Assembly: GCA_029339505.1 (NCBI GenBank)
Contig: JAQISU010000170.1
Span: 1,149,501 to 1,213,500, forward strand
Origin: Unio delphinus
Lineage: Eukaryota > Mollusca > Bivalvia > Unionida > Unionidae
DNA length: 64,000 nucleotides
Reading direction: 5' to 3'
In this document: piece by piece, positions 11,597 to 33,504 of the stretch
How the letters are laid out: each line of letters opens with the position of its first letter
Position numbering within the stretch: position 1 is the first letter of the stretch
The notes under the pieces: model-generated
Told to the model about the DNA's origin: nothing
The model's database searches: none
The model's input: the letters and a program-made list of their open reading frames with translations, nothing else
Translations under genes and position numbers: made by a program

Positions 11597-14136
11597 TGTA
11601 AACATATTTTAATATCATGAATTTATTCAGTTACAATGCAAACTTTAAGCGAAAAACTAAATAATGTATGACAAATGTAAACTCATCACCCTTGTACAGT
11701 TAATTTGAAGTACATTTGGTAACATATAAACGATTTGGTATCTCATAAAACTTCTAAGATACTTTGACATCTACTTAATAAGTTACAAGTTTTTATTTAA
11801 AGGTTCTATAATACATGCTTTTACCAATTGTGATATTATTACACTTGATGAGTTGTATCAGTTTTTTAAATATGGTATGCTTTCTCAGATAATTAATCAG
11901 TAAATAAAACGTTTTGCATATGAAAATATCAAAGGGTTACATTATATTAGAAACTCCATCAGCCTAAGAAGTAATTCTCAAGGATAGAAACTTTATTGAA
12001 AAGGTGACAGGCTGCATAAAACTCAATGCGCTTTTTAGTTAAGTTAGATCATATATGTAGTACTTATCACATAAATAAATACATTAATAAATAAGTCTGG
12101 AATTATGCCATTTTCCAAGTTATTTGTCCTAAAAAAATTATTTCATGGTAACATCACTGTCAATATTTTATTGTTTGATGAGCGGTATTTTTTAGATTTT
12201 TTTAAAAATAAAAAACCGTAGAAATAGTAAGATTGGATAAATATGCAGAGTACCAACCTATACATTCCTTTTATCGTTTCTTTCAAGTGAAAACTTGAAA
12301 GTACTCTTAAAACGTTCACTGGATAAAAGAAATATGAATGTTCATGCGAAGTAGGTAATTAGTGCAGGAAAAAAAAACCGATTATTGCAAAATTATCAGA
12401 TTTAATATTCAACCAATTTAAGAAAATTAATTATTCGGTCGAATGGGCTACATAAACAGCAAGACAAATAATGCAGAAAGAAAACAAATCTTCTCTCCAT
12501 CGTCAAAACGAAGCAAAACACCGAAGACAATTAAACGTTTCTATTTGATTTCAAATATCATCAACATTAACTGTGTGTGATAAGGCTGATTTGAGGATCG
12601 AGAGAAAGTGAAATATAGATAGAAAACAACAATATACGCGTGTATCATGAGTGTTGTTAACATTTTACTAGAACCAACCTGCTACTAAAGGTGTCCAAAA
12701 CTGAAAAACGTAAAACACAGTTATCAAATACAGGTTTAAAACGAAGATCATGGATTGTTTTTTAATGGACAGTTCACAAAAAGTGCTTGATGACGATTTC
12801 AAACATTCATTTGCACGCTGTTAGGTTAGGTGCATGATAACTTCTTGTTTCTCTTTCTTTGTCTTTAGAGAGACACACGGACACAAATGACACTGATGAT
12901 AATACTTTTGAAACATGCTTTAAAACATTGAAAAATGATTAGTCTTCACGAAAGTTTCCTAGACAGTAAAAAAGCAAATTGAAAAAGCCAAATAAGTTCT
13001 TCTATTACCAAGATAAAATGAATACATGCCGAAATGTTTGGACCTCCAGTAGAAGCATTAAAATTATAGATTCAAAAAGTAGGAAACAAAATTGTCGCTG
13101 AAATGACCCTATCTGCAGTAGGTACGAATTGAATCAAAATGTCTTTTTCGAAAGAGTTTTTGTATAATAACGTACATAGAAGCATGTTAGATCTAGCTAG
13201 AACAATTACCCTTTTTGAGATTTGAAATTATAATGAAAGTGATACCTCTAACGTTCCACTCAGGTAATATTGTCAAATTAATAATTACGAAAATGTCATG
13301 GATGCAAAGTCCTGTCGAACTGATGCAAATCCAACCAATAAACATGAAATTGGTTCGCAGGCAAAGTGTAAACATTATTATTGTTTCATTCAATATCAAA
13401 TCATTTTATTCATCTATATTAAAAGTACATTGAAACGCATAGAGTAGTTAAATAAATCTAAAATCATCTTGATCACAGTGGATGTAATAAATAAATATTC
13501 AGATGCCTATGCACACAAATAACATCACGAATCTAATTTAACAAGCCTTTACAATAAATAGTTGCACTGCATCTACCCTTAGGAATCTGTAAATGAGATC
13601 TACTAATGCTGGTACGCACTTCCACCGTGGAAACAAAATGTTGAGGTTATTCAACATGAGGACGGAACAATGTATGTAATAGAGTGAGACAATAATGTTT
13701 TTCATTTAATCCTTTGAGGAGTACGAGTTTACTATATTCTGAAGTCAGCTGTAAACATAATTCATAGGACAGAAATGATTTCCATCAAACAATATCTACT
13801 GAATGAATTCCGTATGTAAAACTTCAACTGGTCTAAAGATTTTCATTCCGAAACAGAATACAAGAATACGTGCAACGTCTTCTTCCTTTCATGCGAATGT
13901 AATGTTACTAATAGTATTCACAACAAGACGAAGTCTTTGCTGAAACGGTCAAGTGGCAAATGACATCCATCAGAATTAGCGTTATGTTTCTGTAATCGTC
14001 TTGTTTGACCATTTTGTCTTATTCCCTTTCCGATACTTTCTTTGTCATGTCAACGATGTTAAGAAACTAGCCGGAGCTGATGGGTGTAGATGGCTAAAAA
14101 GGGTTTTCGTTCATCCGTCGACATTTAATTTTGGAA
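11597..14136. other. Noncoding stretch downstream of the receptor gene
   Basis: AT-rich sequence with no recognisable coding exon or repeat. It probably includes the 3' UTR and 3' flank of the minus-strand nuclear receptor. Overlapping frames on both strands at 13193-13433 have no family resemblance. Confidence 0.45.
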
Positions 14137-14145
14137 TTTATTTTA

Positions 14146-14147
<2 letters not shown>
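14137..14147 (-). terminator. Overlapping AATAAA polyadenylation-signal candidates
   Basis: On the minus strand two AATAAA hexamers overlap the receptor stop codon and the bases just after it. They fit the consensus but lie unusually close to the stop, and AATAAA is common in this AT-rich DNA. The true 3' end may lie further downstream. Confidence 0.25.
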
Positions 14148-24262
<10,115 letters not shown>

Positions 24263-24468
24263 ATTATAACATTTCCGTCTTGGTAAGAGGCCTCCCTTTC
24301 CTTTAAGTAAGTAAAAGAATGCCTTCAGACGAATCGAAACATTAATAGTTAACCTTCCTGCATTATTAAATCTCTGGAAAACTATTTATGAGATGTATTT
24401 TGCGCTCCTGCATTTGACCCTAGATATTTATCACTTTATAAATAAAGTGAGAATATGTGCTTATAAGG

Positions 24469-25061
24469 GATATATTACATCGAGTGAATAATGGATATAT
24501 TACATTTAGTGAATAATGGATATATTACATTTAGTGAATAATGGATATATTACATTTAGTGAATAATGGATATATTACATTTAGTGAATAATGGATATAT
24601 TACATTTAGTGAATAATGGATATATTATATCGAGTGAATAATGGATCTATTACATCGAGTGAATAATGGATATATTACATTTAGTGAATAATGGATATAT
24701 TACATTTAGTGAATTATGGATATATTACATTTAGTGAATAATGGATATATTATATCGAGTGAATAACGGATATATTACATTTAGTGAATAAAGGATATAT
24801 TATATCGAGTGAATAATGGATATATTATTTCGAGTGAATAATGGATATATTATATCGAGTGAATAATGGATATATTACATCGAGTGAATAATGGATATAT
24901 TACATTTAGTGAATAATGTATATATTATATCGAGTGAATAATGGATATATTATATCGAGTGAATAATGGATATATTACATCGAGTGAATAATGGATATAT
25001 GATATCCAATTAATAACGGATATATTTTACATCGAGTGAATAATGGTTATATTACATCTAG
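24469..25061. repeat. 25-bp minisatellite with two unit variants
   Basis: About 24 tandem 25-bp units (GGATATATTACAT..AGTGAATAAT). Two versions alternate irregularly: one with ACATTTAGTG and one with a CGAGTG ending. It lies upstream (5') of the recognised receptor exons, so it could be in an upstream intron or the promoter region. Confidence 0.96.
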
Positions 25062-26204
25062 AGGGTAAAATAGTATTATTAGTAAGAGCAAACAAATCTT
25101 CAATATGCGTAATGATATTGCAGATTTCCTACTGCATCCCTCGCAATAATGTCATCAGTTTACCGTTTATGTTCTGCTGTTATTTGCGTATATTCTTGCC
25201 TAATATTCAGTAGTAACATAATTATTCTTCCTAATTAAAAACAAAACAGTACATTAAAATATTTTAAGAAAAAGATGCACATTGTTGGATTTTGACATTG
25301 TTTTGTCTGTTTGCTAGATGGCCATGCTTCCTAATAGACTTTGCAAGCGTCTAGATAAAGCTGAGATTTCTTCGTTATGTTATCGAAGTGCAGTGAAAAT
25401 TTGTATTGTTTTCGAATCTCAATACAATACACTTTCATTTCGCTTAGAAAGTCCGTTAATTTACAGTCTAGCAAGTTCAGTTTTCTTTGTTTTCTCCCTC
25501 CACACACTTCCCCGTATACTTCCCTCCCTTATGCGAGGAGGTGAGGGTAGGGGGTAGAGAAGATTACGATGAAATTTTGCGCCATGTTTAATTTCTTTAA
25601 AAGACGAGATTATATTTGTATCGTAATTGTATTAGTCCTAACGATTAATCTATGGAAATTCATCACATATTTAGAGAATATAAAAGTGATAGTATACTGT
25701 CACAATAGAACCTGATGCTGAAAAAATATTTATCCATGCGTATTAAAGAGCAACAGTTTTAAAATCATGTTATTTTTAATGATTCTGGAGTCTTTTCTTT
25801 TTACCAGACAATTCAGTATTTTTTTCTTCTTCAGAATAGCCTTTCATCATTTTTAACAGATGGCATAATTTGGAAACTCCTTCGTGGAAATTCAGCTATA
25901 AACTGTCAGAATAGTTGTCGAAGCTTTACCCCGAGAGATATAAGTGGGGGTGAGATGGCAGTTGCATGTTAGGAGAATTTCATGAATTCATCGTGCATTT
26001 TATTAGCATTATTCAATTTAAGCTTTTTAAATCGCCCAGAAAATAAATTCAGGTGTTTCACACATTACCTTACTAAAATGTGCTTGTATAGTTTTCAAAA
26101 TCTTCATGAGGAATAGTCAGTTAAACGCAGTGAAAAGATAATTTGATACAGCTCCGTAAATTTATTTAAATCATCATTAGGGCATCCCAAAAGTACGATT
26201 TTTA

Positions 26205-26206
<2 letters not shown>
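25062..26206. other. Noncoding stretch
   Basis: No recognisable gene. A 79-codon plus-strand frame at 25318-25557 lacks domain motifs. If the receptor has upstream exons or a promoter they may lie here, but nothing can be pointed to. Confidence 0.45.
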
Positions 26207-26281
<75 letters not shown>

Positions 26282-26284
26282 TAA
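26207..26284. repeat. (AAT)n microsatellite
   Basis: About 24 AAT units. Confidence 0.97.
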
Positions 26285-27109
26285 CGCGCAAGTCTGGAGC
26301 AGAGCGAGAAACGCGCTATCACAGTGACACACTCCGTGCTGCTTTATAAAATAACAAACTAGAACAAAATTATTATTAAAAAAACAACGATAATAGCATT
26401 ATTTTAAATAAAAAGTCTAGGTAGCAAAGAGATTGTAAACAAAAATGAAGAATTAGGGAAAACAACATTATGAAAAATTGCAAAATATAATTAGGCATAT
26501 AAAGCAAATTAAATGTCAAGGTGAAAAATGATTTTCTTTAAATAAAAGACAAGAGAAACAAAAAGCGGAAGATTAAAAGAATATATTCAAGTCAATTTAC
26601 TAAGTTGGTAACATAAAAAAGATGTGTACATTCAAAACGTTCAAACACTATTTTCCTTATTGTTAAAGAGGGTAAACAATTTTATTTTTAAAAATTGACA
26701 TTAGTAACAATTGTAATAAAAATTAATAAAATTATTTCCTTTTAGAAAAACGGAATGAAATGTAAAAGATATTTTAAATATTGAGTAGAAAGTGTTAAAA
26801 CTGAGAATGATTTACTAATTTAAGTAAGAAATTAATAAAGTGTAACAAATTTCAAAGACTTGCAAGAACAGTAAAATATTACAGGAACAGTAGAAAAACA
26901 GGTACTAAAAGAATATACAGGAAGACAAACTTAAAATGCATATATATCATTGAAAAAAACGTAAATAATTTCAAACTAAGAGAAATAAATAGATAAGACT
27001 AAAATTATAACCTTAGTATAGCCTTTCCGTTTCTCAGTCTTGGTATGTGTATTCGTATTCGTGATGATACGTGTCTGTGCGCATTAGTGTTAATATGTAT
27101 TCTTTTATC
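26285..27109. other. A-rich noncoding stretch
   Basis: The plus strand is strongly A-rich with few T runs. It has no open frame of note. It contrasts with the T-rich stretch on the other side of the array that follows. Confidence 0.5.
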
Positions 27110-27168
<59 letters not shown>

Positions 27169-27207
27169 AAGAAGAAGAAGAAATAATACTAATATCAATA
27201 ATAATTC

Positions 27208-27273
<66 letters not shown>

Positions 27274-27315
27274 CAGTAATAATATTAATATTAAAATTAA
27301 TAATAATAATAATAA

Positions 27316-27346
<31 letters not shown>

Positions 27347-27403
27347 AAGAAGAAGAAGAATGAGAAGAAGAAGAAGAAATAATACTAATATAAATAATAA
27401 TTC

Positions 27404-27446
<43 letters not shown>
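27110..27446. repeat. Compound (AAT)n/(AAG)n array
   Basis: AAT, AAG, AAT, AAG and AAT blocks. The AAG-to-AAT junction sequence (GAAATAATACTAATA..AATAATAATTCTAATAATAA) occurs twice, near 27179 and 27376, so a block of about 200 bp was probably duplicated. Confidence 0.93.
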
Positions 27447-27448
<2 letters not shown>

Positions 27449-28947
27449 CGTATACAACTATATGTATTGTAACATATTTTTTTTTTGTATACGCTCGAGA
27501 TTTAGGAAGGAGTGCAGTTTCAAACTATATTACAAAACATTCTTTAATTTACGATGTTTTTTGATAAAATTTGTTTTCAAATCCAAAAACTGCTCGTTTG
27601 TATTTTTATTTAAATTGTTTCTTTTGGGTTCATTTTTGTTTCAATTTTTAAAGTCTTTTGTAAATTTTGTGAAATATGTACATTATTATTTTAATTTTTT
27701 TATACTTTTTGGATTATTTTCTGTTCCAATTTTTAATCAAGAAAGCATCGAATTTAATATAATTTGTTTTTTTTTTTTTCATTCTTTAACTGTGATTTCA
27801 CATTTTTAATAATTTAGTTTAAATTAATTATTTCATTATTTTTGTAGCTGAGCATTTTCGTCAATGGTTTTTCTATTTTCAGAAATAAAGGATTTAAAAA
27901 TAGGAAAGAGAAAAGATTATTTTATTAGTTGTATAAATTTAAAAAATATGTATCGGTTAATAACCTCTTTAAAGATCAACTTCTCTCTGAGGACTCTCAT
28001 AGAAGAATACAATCTAAGCCATAATTGTACACTCATACAAATCTTAATTAGTTTAGATATCAAATTTTTTTTTTTTACAATAAACGATATTTTATAGACA
28101 GTGGTAAAATTAACAAGGAAGTTCTATCAATATTTATATTATCACATGTCCTCCAAACCTTGATAACTTTGAAATCTAATTTATTACTAGAAAATAATTC
28201 ATGAATGCAGATAATAAGGATGCAGAGCACATTGAAGCAGACATTATACAATTTCTTAATATGTCGGACTCGTCAAAGATGACAAAGCAGGGAAATTCCA
28301 TACCCAGAAGGTGCTGAATAAATGTCTGATCTGATATGCTGAGACGAATGTCAAACTTATTTATATGTCCAAAATATTTACCTTTTACTCACGCACATTG
28401 CTTTGACCAGAAATAAATACTTCAGTTATTACATCTGTGTAAAAATAACTGCAGTGTTTACAAACTTGTATGCTAATAATTAAAACCGTTATCAGAATAT
28501 AATTGCAATTGATAGTACGTTTTAATGCCAAAATTGTAAAAGTATTGAATACTTGAAGACTTGTTAAAAAAAAAAAAAATTATCCACGGTCAATAAATAA
28601 CGAGGCAAAACAACTAACGTGCACGTTGAAATGTTTGGACAGAATGATAAGACACTTTAAAACATTTGTACTACATAAATTATCAACATACTAAAATATA
28701 ATTCTTAAATTTTATGTTGTACTGTGTTTAATCGGCCACTTTTATTCGTTTGAAACTATATATCTGAATCATGGAAATATGTTTTAAAAAATCAAAGGCT
28801 AAATGACCTGAATGACCTGAAGGTAGTAACACTGTTTTCTTTAGGGAGAAAGAAAAAGCCCAAGAAGATTATAAGTTTGGAAGTATCATTTTGGGAGTGG
28901 CAATGCCCATCACAGCACAGTAATCATTCTTGACAACAAAATAATCA

Positions 28948-28950
<3 letters not shown>
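27447..28950. other. T-rich then mixed noncoding stretch
   Basis: 27470-28100 is strongly T-rich on the plus strand; its open frames are low-complexity Phe/Leu products. 28100-28950 is ordinary AT-rich DNA with nothing recognised. Confidence 0.45.
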
Positions 28951-28998
<48 letters not shown>

Positions 28999-29021
28999 CA
29001 ACAACAACAACAATACTAATG

Positions 29022-29091
<70 letters not shown>
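28951..29091. repeat. (CTA)n-(CAA)n-(AAT)n compound microsatellite
   Basis: Consecutive ACT, AAC and AAT trinucleotide blocks. Confidence 0.96.
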
Positions 29092-29640
29092 AGTTCATTT
29101 GTAATAAAGTCATACAGCCAAAAATCCATATCTATACATCCTAGAGGCATTTGAGTATGTAACAAAAAAGTCCATCCCTTCCATAGGAGATGTTATATAT
29201 GCAAGTTATCAATTATTATATATCGTTTCTAATTGGGTAAAAAGTAAAAAGGTATTTTACACGGTAACCACATACTATAGGTTAAAAAGAACCCTAATTG
29301 TTCATGGAGCAAACATACGTTAGGTGATATTTTCGATATTTCCTCTATGTACCAGGAGCTCATGATAGAAAGGCTCCATGCATCTTAAAGATTTTCATAG
29401 TAAACATGGCTAAATTCGTCAACATAATTTTTCCAATATTTTTTATACAAATGACCAAACGCTTTCTAAAGAATGGATTGTATATACAAACGTTGACAAA
29501 ATATTATATCCTAACAATTGTAGACATCTTTGGCAAATGAATTGTGTTCGCAATGACAAATCTCATACTGCAGTTTTAGCCTAAACATGTCTTCAAATCT
29601 TTGACTAAACAATCAAGGAAACGATTTTTCTTCGTTTACG
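29092..29640. other. Noncoding stretch
   Basis: Nothing recognised. It may contain the eroded 3' end of the adjacent minus-strand LINE relic. Confidence 0.4.
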
Positions 29641-30970
29641 CCAGAAGTACATCAAACATTGCCAAAGAGAAAGATTTTTTGAAACATCTTAGTCCAGAAA
29701 CCACAATTTTCCTCCCATTTTAGCTGTACATTGTTTAGGAAGTCTGTCTTCTCGCATTTTTAGAATTCTAAGCCAACATTTCAGATTATATTTATATCTA
29801 ATACACTGCATACTGATCCTTCATAATTCATTATATATCAATGCATTTGGAGGAGAATTAGATGTACCAGAAATATATGTACTACATTGCAAATTAATTT
29901 TTTTAAGAATCAAAGAAAATTCCAAGCCTCAGCCACATAACGAAGAATATGAGCTATCTTCGAGTCAAACACACTAAGCAATCCAGTTACATGTAATTTG
30001 TCAAAGTTTGAAAGACTTTGCTTCAAAATATGCATAACCTTCAACGCTTGCAATGACAGGGTTTTTCTGGCACATTTTTACCAGGAGATTTTTTTAAAGA
30101 AAATATGCATCCTGGCTAATTGTAATATTTTTCAATCTTTACCTATTTAGAGCCATAAGACCACATTTCGTACTTCTGAGATAGCCACCTCCTCGGAACA
30201 CAAAAACTAAACATTAACCTTTAATTTCCACTTTAGTCAATAACATGTATGCATCCTATTGGGCATATATTAGAACTGGTGGGCAGTATCAGCAAAATCA
30301 ATTAAATCATTTATATATAAGATTAAAAATAGTTCTTAAGTTTCTACAAAAACTCTACTGCTTCATACAGATACAAAGAGTTTCAGATCGATCAACAACA
30401 CAAAATGAGTAAAGAAGACTAAAAACAGATTTTTGGCGTAAGCTCGTAGGACAATTAAACACATCGGTAATATGACTGGGGTATTTAACACATGATTTTC
30501 TGCATCCTTATAAATTGCCGTAATGAGTCTTAACAATTTTACACTTCTATTTTCACCCAAAAAAAATTCTGGGTACAGTAGATGACCCTGTACCGTATCA
30601 TAGGCTTTTTCTTGGTCTACAAATAATGCTTAGAATATGTCCATACGTTTTCTTAAATATTTACAAGTTAATGTATAGAACATAGATATATTATCTATTG
30701 TAAAATATCCAGCTCTAAATTCGGCTTACATTTCGCCCAGTAATTTGTTGTCGACCACCCATTCATTTATCCTATTTCATTTATCCTATTATTTAAAATC
30801 GAGATCAACACTTTGCTTAGTGCATGTAGTAGATCAAGGCCTACGCAACTGGAGGGTTCATTTTGATCCCTTTTCTTCAGATTTGGTGATATGAAAGATG
30901 TTGAAATACTCTGGGTAATATCCGAAACGAATATAAAATGATAATGTTAACATTGGTGCAATTATGATGC
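29641..30970 (-). mobile_element. Decayed non-LTR retrotransposon, reverse transcriptase part
   Basis: Minus-strand translation in broken frames shows reverse-transcriptase landmarks. Near 30830 is LLHALSKVLISILNNRI. Near 30700 is AEFRAGYFTIDNI. Near 30600 is ALFVDQEKAYDTVQG, equivalent to the catalytic motif A region (F-x-D-x-x-K-A-Y/F-D). Towards 29800 a post-RT segment reads YNELRIS ... WLRILKMREDRLPKQ, like the region after the polymerase in many animal LINEs. There are several stops and frameshifts, and no endonuclease part was found. The clade is not certain. Confidence 0.6.
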
Positions 30971-31229
30971 TCATACAAATAAATCGCTTTCCTAGCTTTG
31001 TCATGTTTCAGTTTACTCATTGCGTGGAAAACCTCCTATTCGTTGATTATTATATATGGAGTTTATCCAAACAGCTGAACGTATTTATTTTCATGTATTA
31101 GGTCCAAAAACTAGAACAATTCAAAGCATCTGAAAACTATTTATATCAAGTTGCAGACGTGACACTGCTTTGTATACCATAACTCAGATTCTTTCCAATG
31201 CGCCAGGAAAGTGATGCAATTTTCGAATA

Positions 31230-31237
31230 TAATGCAG

Positions 31238-31294
<57 letters not shown>

Positions 31295-31296
31295 GC

Positions 31297-31331
<35 letters not shown>

Positions 31332-31369
31332 CAAAGATATAGTAATGATAAAAGTAATAGTAATATAAT

Positions 31370-31421
<52 letters not shown>

Positions 31422-31519
31422 TAGCAATAGTAATAATAATAATAACAAAAACAATAATAATAATAATAATATTAATATAATAGCAATAATAATATAATAT
31501 CAATAATAATAATAAAAAG

Positions 31520-31582
<63 letters not shown>
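31230..31582. repeat. (AAT)n/(ATT)n compound array
   Basis: AAT blocks with AGC, AAC and AAAC interruptions, then a strand switch to ATT at about 31525. Confidence 0.96.
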
Positions 31583-31584
<2 letters not shown>

Positions 31585-32339
31585 TGTTGCTGTTGTGAAG
31601 AACATGGAATTTGCAACAACAAAAGTGTTTCTTTTCTGGAACATTCATTAATTCCTACTAATTTTTTTGTATAGAAATTAGCAGTTACTATGTACTTACT
31701 TTATAGCTTAGCGACTGCCTGGTAGTTGAATTAGTCCATTATGCTGTGAATTATCTATTACGTAAATGACACAAAATTCAAATCGAACCAAATTTGCTCA
31801 TTTTTCTCAAGATAATACCTAAACAATCAGGTGCATTTCAACCAATAGCTTCTTAATATGTTTTGGGGGTGGAGGGGGTCATTTTAATGTTTTAAAGTAA
31901 GTAGTAACATTATAATCGACCAAATGGATTTCGAAGTACTTCAAGTCTCTTCCCCTATATTTATGAGAAATAGTTGCGGAGCTTACATGATTTACCACAG
32001 AAAATTTGCCTACACGTGGAGGCATACATTACTAGAGAGTTCTTAAGAGAAAGATTGCTAAATTGGGACGTATTTCCTGGCGAAAAGTATCTCCGAGAAT
32101 CAGTGACCGCAATACTTTATTTTAGGAATAATTACTAAATAATTATGTGTCAATATTTTATTTGTGAAAATGACTCAAAAGTGGTTTTCTTACATCGTAA
32201 GTTGTTTACAAATTTCTACTCTGGGACCATTATATGGCCGTGTAATAAATAACAGTGTGACTAAAGGAATTACGATCATGATAACATCCAAATTTGGTAC
32301 TAAATTGATATTAAGATTAATATTATAAATGATGATTAT
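31583..32339. other. Noncoding stretch
   Basis: No recognisable gene or repeat. Confidence 0.5.
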
Positions 32340-32357
32340 TTTGACGATGATTAAAGA

Positions 32358-32415
<58 letters not shown>

Positions 32416-32470
32416 GTTATTATTAGTAGTAGTAATAGTAGTAGTATTATTATTATAATACTAATTGTTA

Positions 32471-32502
<32 letters not shown>

Positions 32503-32533
32503 GTTGTTGTTGTTGTTGTTGTTGTTGTTATTA

Positions 32534-32600
<67 letters not shown>

Positions 32601-32631
32601 GTTGTTATTATTATTATTATTATTATTATTT
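32340..32631. repeat. (ATT)n/(GTT)n compound array
   Basis: ATT blocks interrupted by AGT and GTT blocks. Confidence 0.96.
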
Positions 32632-33172
32632 TAATTTTTTAAATTATTTTTTTAAGGAGGTGTTAGACGAAAATACATTTTAAGTAAATGTGTACTTAAA
32701 GATGTGAACATATTTTGGGGTAAAAGCTTACTAATGAGAATGAATCAAAATAACAGATTCGATAGCGTGATGTATTTCCGAGGACACTTTTATTAAATGA
32801 AAATTTAAATACTCAAAATTTTAAAAGAGACATAAAGCCAATTCAAACATCCCTGTATTAATGATATTGAAAACTCTGCTTAAACAAACTAAATTTAGTA
32901 CCTATTTATAAGTATATGAAACAAAATCATATCCGTGTATACTTGTGCAATTTTCATCATGGCATCCATCTTGACACAAATCTACGTTAAACAGCATTTT
33001 TATTTTTATTTTTGTGTGAAATATGTATGACTGCTGTTTATAGCATTATCACTCGCATTTTGTATACTTTAGAGACATATTTTTTCTGGTACGTTAATTT
33101 GTATTAGTGTTGAGTTTAGTACATTTTTAAAAATAAAACATGCAAATCCATAATGAACTTTTCCTAATACGT
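32632..33172. other. Noncoding stretch
   Basis: AT-rich, nothing recognised. Confidence 0.5.
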
Positions 33173-33470
33173 ACGGCTGAAGAAAATTACCAAGACAAAG
33201 AGAATCAGGCTCAAACTCAAACTTAAACAGCTGAAGGACCCTAACATTTGCAAGTCATTCCATGCCACCATTGGAGGAAAATTTTATCAACTTCTTGTGA
33301 TGGATGTTGATGTTAAAGTGATAACAGACACTTTCAACACAGTCATGACAACAACTTCCAAGGACATATTTGGCCTAAATCGCCCAAAGAACAACACCCT
33401 TGGTTACAGAAGAGATTCTGAATCTGTAAGACGCCCAAAGAAACCTCAAAAACGCCAGATATACAACAGG
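33173..33470 (+). mobile_element. RTE-like LINE fragment
   Basis: Clearly homologous to 54980-55260 of the larger RTE-like element. Both read VMDVDVKVITD and then a T-x-MTT segment. Nucleotide identity is visible over about 280 bases with scattered substitutions. It is truncated at both ends and lies directly against the L2/CR1-like element. Confidence 0.8.
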
Positions 33471-33504
33471 GGCAACGGAGTACTGAGACATAAACAATAA
33501 TATC

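Noticed and set aside
13193..13433. Opposing open frames of about 70 codons
   Set aside because: Chance frames in AT-rich DNA; no motif, and not needed for the receptor.
24469..25061. CRISPR-like or centromeric satellite
   Set aside because: No spacers, and only about 24 short units; a local minisatellite explains it.
27005..27457. Frames rich in Asn, Lys, Arg, Ile, Leu or Ser
   Set aside because: Products of AAT and AAG microsatellites.
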